Part shown: positions 5,790-8,264 of the stretch, in pieces
Position numbering within the stretch: position 1 is the stretch's first letter
Layout: each line of letters starts with the position of its first letter
Assembly: GCA_003230535.1 (NCBI GenBank)
Contig: QIEW01000421.1
Coordinates: 1 to 8,264, forward strand
DNA length: 8,264 nucleotides
DNA from: a bacterium
GTDB lineage: Bacteria > SZUA-182 > SZUA-191
Direction of reading: 5' to 3'
The notes under the pieces: generated by a model
Seen by the model: only the letters and a program-made list of their open reading frames with translations
What the model was told of the DNA's origin: nothing
Database searches by the model: none
Made by a program: the position numbers and the translations under genes

Positions 5790-8264
5790 TTGAAAAGAAA
5801 TCAGAATATGCGGCGAATTTTGTTAGTATGTTTTGCCGGCAGCCTGGCGTTATTTGGGGGATGCCACCAGACCGGTACGCAGCCTTCTTTGGAATATCAT
5901 GTGTCGCAGGGGAAACTGGAGGAGATAGAGAAGCTTATCAAAAACGGCCGCTTAGAGCAAGCCATCACCCTCCTGGAAGCGCGGGCGCTAAAGCAGAGCT
6001 CAGGACAAGCCTTGTCACCAAAGGTACATCTGCTGTTAGGTCAGGCTTATGAGGAACAAGGGAAAAAGTTTTGGGATAAGAGCATCGCGGCATATGAGCA
6101 AGCGAGTTCCTTACAAGTAAGCAGAGGTTACCGGATATCAGACCCGGCGGTAGAACATCAAGCCAGGCTCCGTTTGGCTAAGCTCTACAATGAAATGGGG
6201 AAATACAATAAGACCATTGAAATATTATCTCTTATACCCCCTGAAGCGGGCTCCAATCCGGAAGTTATCCGGGAGCTGGCGCTGGGTTACTTAGGGGCTA
6301 AAAATGAAGCTGCCTCACAGGTTACTTGGGAGAGGCTCCAAGAGATAACCCCTCATAATCCAGAAGCTGAATACTACATTGGATTGATAAAGGAGCGCAA
6401 GAATCTCTATGAGGAAGCCGTCGAACATTACCGGAAGGTTCAAGAGTTTGGTCCATGGAGCGCTTGGGCCGGGCTGGCCAAGCAACAGTTAGCCCAAATA
6501 GAGACCAAAACTAGGAAAGGCGGGCTCGACCAGATAGAGGATGAGGAAGTGCGGCGATTGATAAAGGAAGCTCCCGGGGAGAAAGAATACCCTGATGCGG
6601 GGGTGATCATATTATTAGATGAGCGGGAGATTACGGTTTCAGGTGACAACACCAGGATCGAACGGCGGCATCGTCTGATAAAAATACTAAATGAGCGGGG
6701 GAAAATGTTTGGCGAGGTCAAACTGAGCTATGACTCAAGCTACCAAACAGTGGAGGTAGCTCTGGCCCGAACCATAAAACAGGACGGCGCCATTATAAAT
6801 GTCGGTAAAAAGTCTATGCGGGATCTCACCCCCTGGGAGGGTTTCCCACTCTATAGCAATGTCAAGGTGAAAGTGATTTCGATGCCGGAAGTGGTAGAAG
6901 GTTCCATTATCGAATATACTGCTGTTACCCATTCCAGTAAGTTGCTGGCTGAGAAACATTTTCAGGCTATCTGGGGGATACAATCGCGTGAGCCGAGGCT
7001 TCTTCAGCGCTTTCGCCTGCTGGTGCCCAGCAGCAAGATGTTTAGCGCCCATTATGTGCGTCTGCCCAATTTATCCCCCAAAGTAGAGTCAAATGTTGAT
7101 TGGCAAACATACACCTGGGTGGTTCGCGATATGAAAGGGATTATCCCTGAGCCATTGATGCCCTCCTGGTCGGATGTAGTTCCGTTTTTATATATCTCTT
7201 CTTTTCCAAACTGGGGGGATGTAGGCGGCTGGTTCCAGAAACTCTCTGCCGGACAATTTGAGGTAACTGAAGATATCCGTAAGGAAACGGCGGAACTTAC
7301 CTCCGGTGTCGGTGACCCGAAGGAGAAGGCCAGGCGCATTTTCAAATTTGTAGCTGCTACGGTGCGCTATGTAGGGTTGGAGTATGGGGTTTCCGGCTAC
7401 AAACCCCATAAGGCCGGCGACATTTTCAGCAACAAATACGGTGACTGCAAAGATCAGTCCACCCTGTTGGCGGCTATGCTGGTCGGCACTAAAGATAACG
7501 GTAAGCTGGAAGCGGATATTCCCATGCTTCAATTTAACCATTGCATTGTGGCGGTTAAATTGGGAGACGAGATGGTCTGGCTGGATCCTACTTGTGATAT
7601 TTGCGGATTAGATGACATCCCCAGCAATATTCAGGGGAGCAGGGCGCTGGTCTGCTTCGAAGAAGGGAGCCGATTTTTAGAAATTCCTATCGTTCCCTCA
7701 CAACAGAATAAGATCACCAGGAAAACCGAGCTAAAGATTCAGTCTGACGGGAGTATAATCGGCGCTACAAAGTCTATTGCCACTGGCGACTATGCTTTAG
7801 ATTACCGCGGCTTACGTTATAGTAAGCCCGTAAGCCGCAAGAATATGCTTCGTGGAATAATCAGCAATCTCTATCCCGGAGGAAAGCTGTTGGATTACAG
7901 TTTCCATGGCATTGAAAACCAACAAGGTCCGGTAACAACTGTCATTGAATATAGCGGCCCTAATTTTATGAAAAAAGCCGGCGATTTAAGTCTGTTTAGT
8001 ATCCCAGGGACAGGAAGGAGCGCCATTTCAGTGGCCAGGGAGGAGCGCCGTTATCCTATCCAATTTGATGTCACCTCCTGGAGGGAAATTCAAACCAAGA
8101 TAACACTTCCGCCACAATACAAGGTGCGCTATTTACCTGGTGAGATCAACATGAATCTTCCGGCCAGTTCCTTCTGGTCTAAATATGAGGTTCACAACGA
8201 TCAAATTCTCTATCGGGAGAGGAGTATAACCAAAAAACTGGAGATACCGGTAGCTGACTATTCC
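5790..8264 (+). CDS. TPR-DUF3857-transglutaminase lipoprotein, 3' end beyond the window
   Basis: An open frame of 825 codons runs to the window edge with no stop. TTG at 5790 is the preferred start, since AGAGG ends 8 bases before it; the in-frame ATG at 5808 lacks a ribosome site. Residues 1-25 form a lipoprotein signal (MKRNQNMRRILL..., LFGGC, Cys25 as the likely lipidated residue; the lipobox is imperfect). Residues about 40-240 are helical TPR-like repeats (GRLEQAITLLE, HLLLGQAYEEQG, RLAKLYNEMGKYNKTIEIL, YYIGLIKERKNLYEEAVEHY). A DUF3857 beta domain follows at about 277-430. Then comes a transglutaminase-like domain at about 491-605 with an intact triad: Cys553 (KYGDCKDQS), His584 (FNHCIVAV) and Asp599 (WLDPTCD). 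The C-terminal part is a beta-rich, DUF3858-like domain and appears to lack only a short tail. It is likely an envelope-anchored peptidase or amidase-type enzyme. Substrate unknown. Confidence 0.85.
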   Translation, partial: MKRNQNMRRILLVCFAGSLALFGGCHQTGTQPSLEYHVSQGKLEEIEKLIKNGRLEQAITLLEARALKQSSGQALSPKVHLLLGQAYEEQGKKFWDKSIAAYEQASSLQVSRGYRISDPAVEHQARLRLAKLYNEMGKYNKTIEILSLIPPEAGSNPEVIRELALGYLGAKNEAASQVTWERLQEITPHNPEAEYYIGLIKERKNLYEEAVEHYRKVQEFGPWSAWAGLAKQQLAQIETKTRKGGLDQIEDEEVRRLIKEAPGEKEYPDAGVIILLDEREITVSGDNTRIERRHRLIKILNERGKMFGEVKLSYDSSYQTVEVALARTIKQDGAIINVGKKSMRDLTPWEGFPLYSNVKVKVISMPEVVEGSIIEYTAVTHSSKLLAEKHFQAIWGIQSREPRLLQRFRLLVPSSKMFSAHYVRLPNLSPKVESNVDWQTYTWVVRDMKGIIPEPLMPSWSDVVPFLYISSFPNWGDVGGWFQKLSAGQFEVTEDIRKETAELTSGVGDPKEKARRIFKFVAATVRYVGLEYGVSGYKPHKAGDIFSNKYGDCKDQSTLLAAMLVGTKDNGKLEADIPMLQFNHCIVAVKLGDEMVWLDPTCDICGLDDIPSNIQGSRALVCFEEGSRFLEIPIVPSQQNKITRKTELKIQSDGSIIGATKSIATGDYALDYRGLRYSKPVSRKNMLRGIISNLYPGGKLLDYSFHGIENQQGPVTTVIEYSGPNFMKKAGDLSLFSIPGTGRSAISVAREERRYPIQFDVTSWREIQTKITLPPQYKVRYLPGEINMNLPASSFWSKYEVHNDQILYRERSITKKLEIPVADYS

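Noticed and set aside
5828-6052. 74-codon plus-strand open frame
   Set aside because: It is a wrong-frame shadow inside the lipoprotein gene, whose real frame begins at 5790.
7188-7541. 117-codon minus-strand open frame (and those at 6440, 6735 and 7052)
   Set aside because: They are antisense shadows of the continuous 825-codon plus-strand frame with a clear transglutaminase triad.

Overview
This window looks like chromosome from an uncultured, probably anaerobic, Gram-negative-type bacterium of moderate GC content. The grounds are a CooT-family protein (a family found mostly in anaerobes), a secreted NosL-like protein carrying a c-type heme motif, a large predicted lipoprotein, and many palindromic intergenic repeats. 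No rRNA, tRNA, CRISPR array, transposase or phage gene was found, and no taxon can be named safely.

Layout. Bases 1-433 hold no gene. They contain two inverted copies of a C-rich/G-rich palindromic repeat, a pair of 13-bp inverted ends, and a terminator-like hairpin for the next gene. Bases 434-1690 (minus) encode a short-type S-adenosylhomocysteinase (ahcY). Bases 1691-1907 carry a 131-bp nested palindrome that looks like a small mobile or regulatory element. Bases 1908-3033 (minus) are metK (S-adenosylmethionine synthetase), broken by a frame change near 2547 that looks like a loss of about 23 bases. Bases 3034-3609 are the metK control region: a strong sigma70-type promoter about 250 bases upstream and a long leader that can fold. 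Bases 3610-4134 (plus) encode a secreted NosL-like protein ending in a CxxCH heme motif. It converges on a CooT-family gene (4233-4427, minus), with a strong hairpin terminator between them. Bases 4428-4792 are gene-free and hold further G/C-rich palindromes. Bases 4793-5641 (minus) encode a class I SAM-dependent methyltransferase. From 5790 to the window end (plus) runs a predicted lipoprotein with TPR-like helices, a DUF3857 domain, a transglutaminase-like domain and a beta-rich C-terminal domain. Its stop codon lies beyond the window.

How the genes relate. metK makes SAM, methyltransferases turn SAM into SAH, and ahcY hydrolyses SAH, so metK-ahcY is a compact activated-methyl-cycle unit. 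The methyltransferase at 4793 would be a consumer, but its substrate is unknown. The other genes share no obvious pathway. I see no clear new defence or biosynthetic system. The points most worth a second look are the metK lesion, the long metK leader, the nested palindrome, and the NosL-heme fusion.
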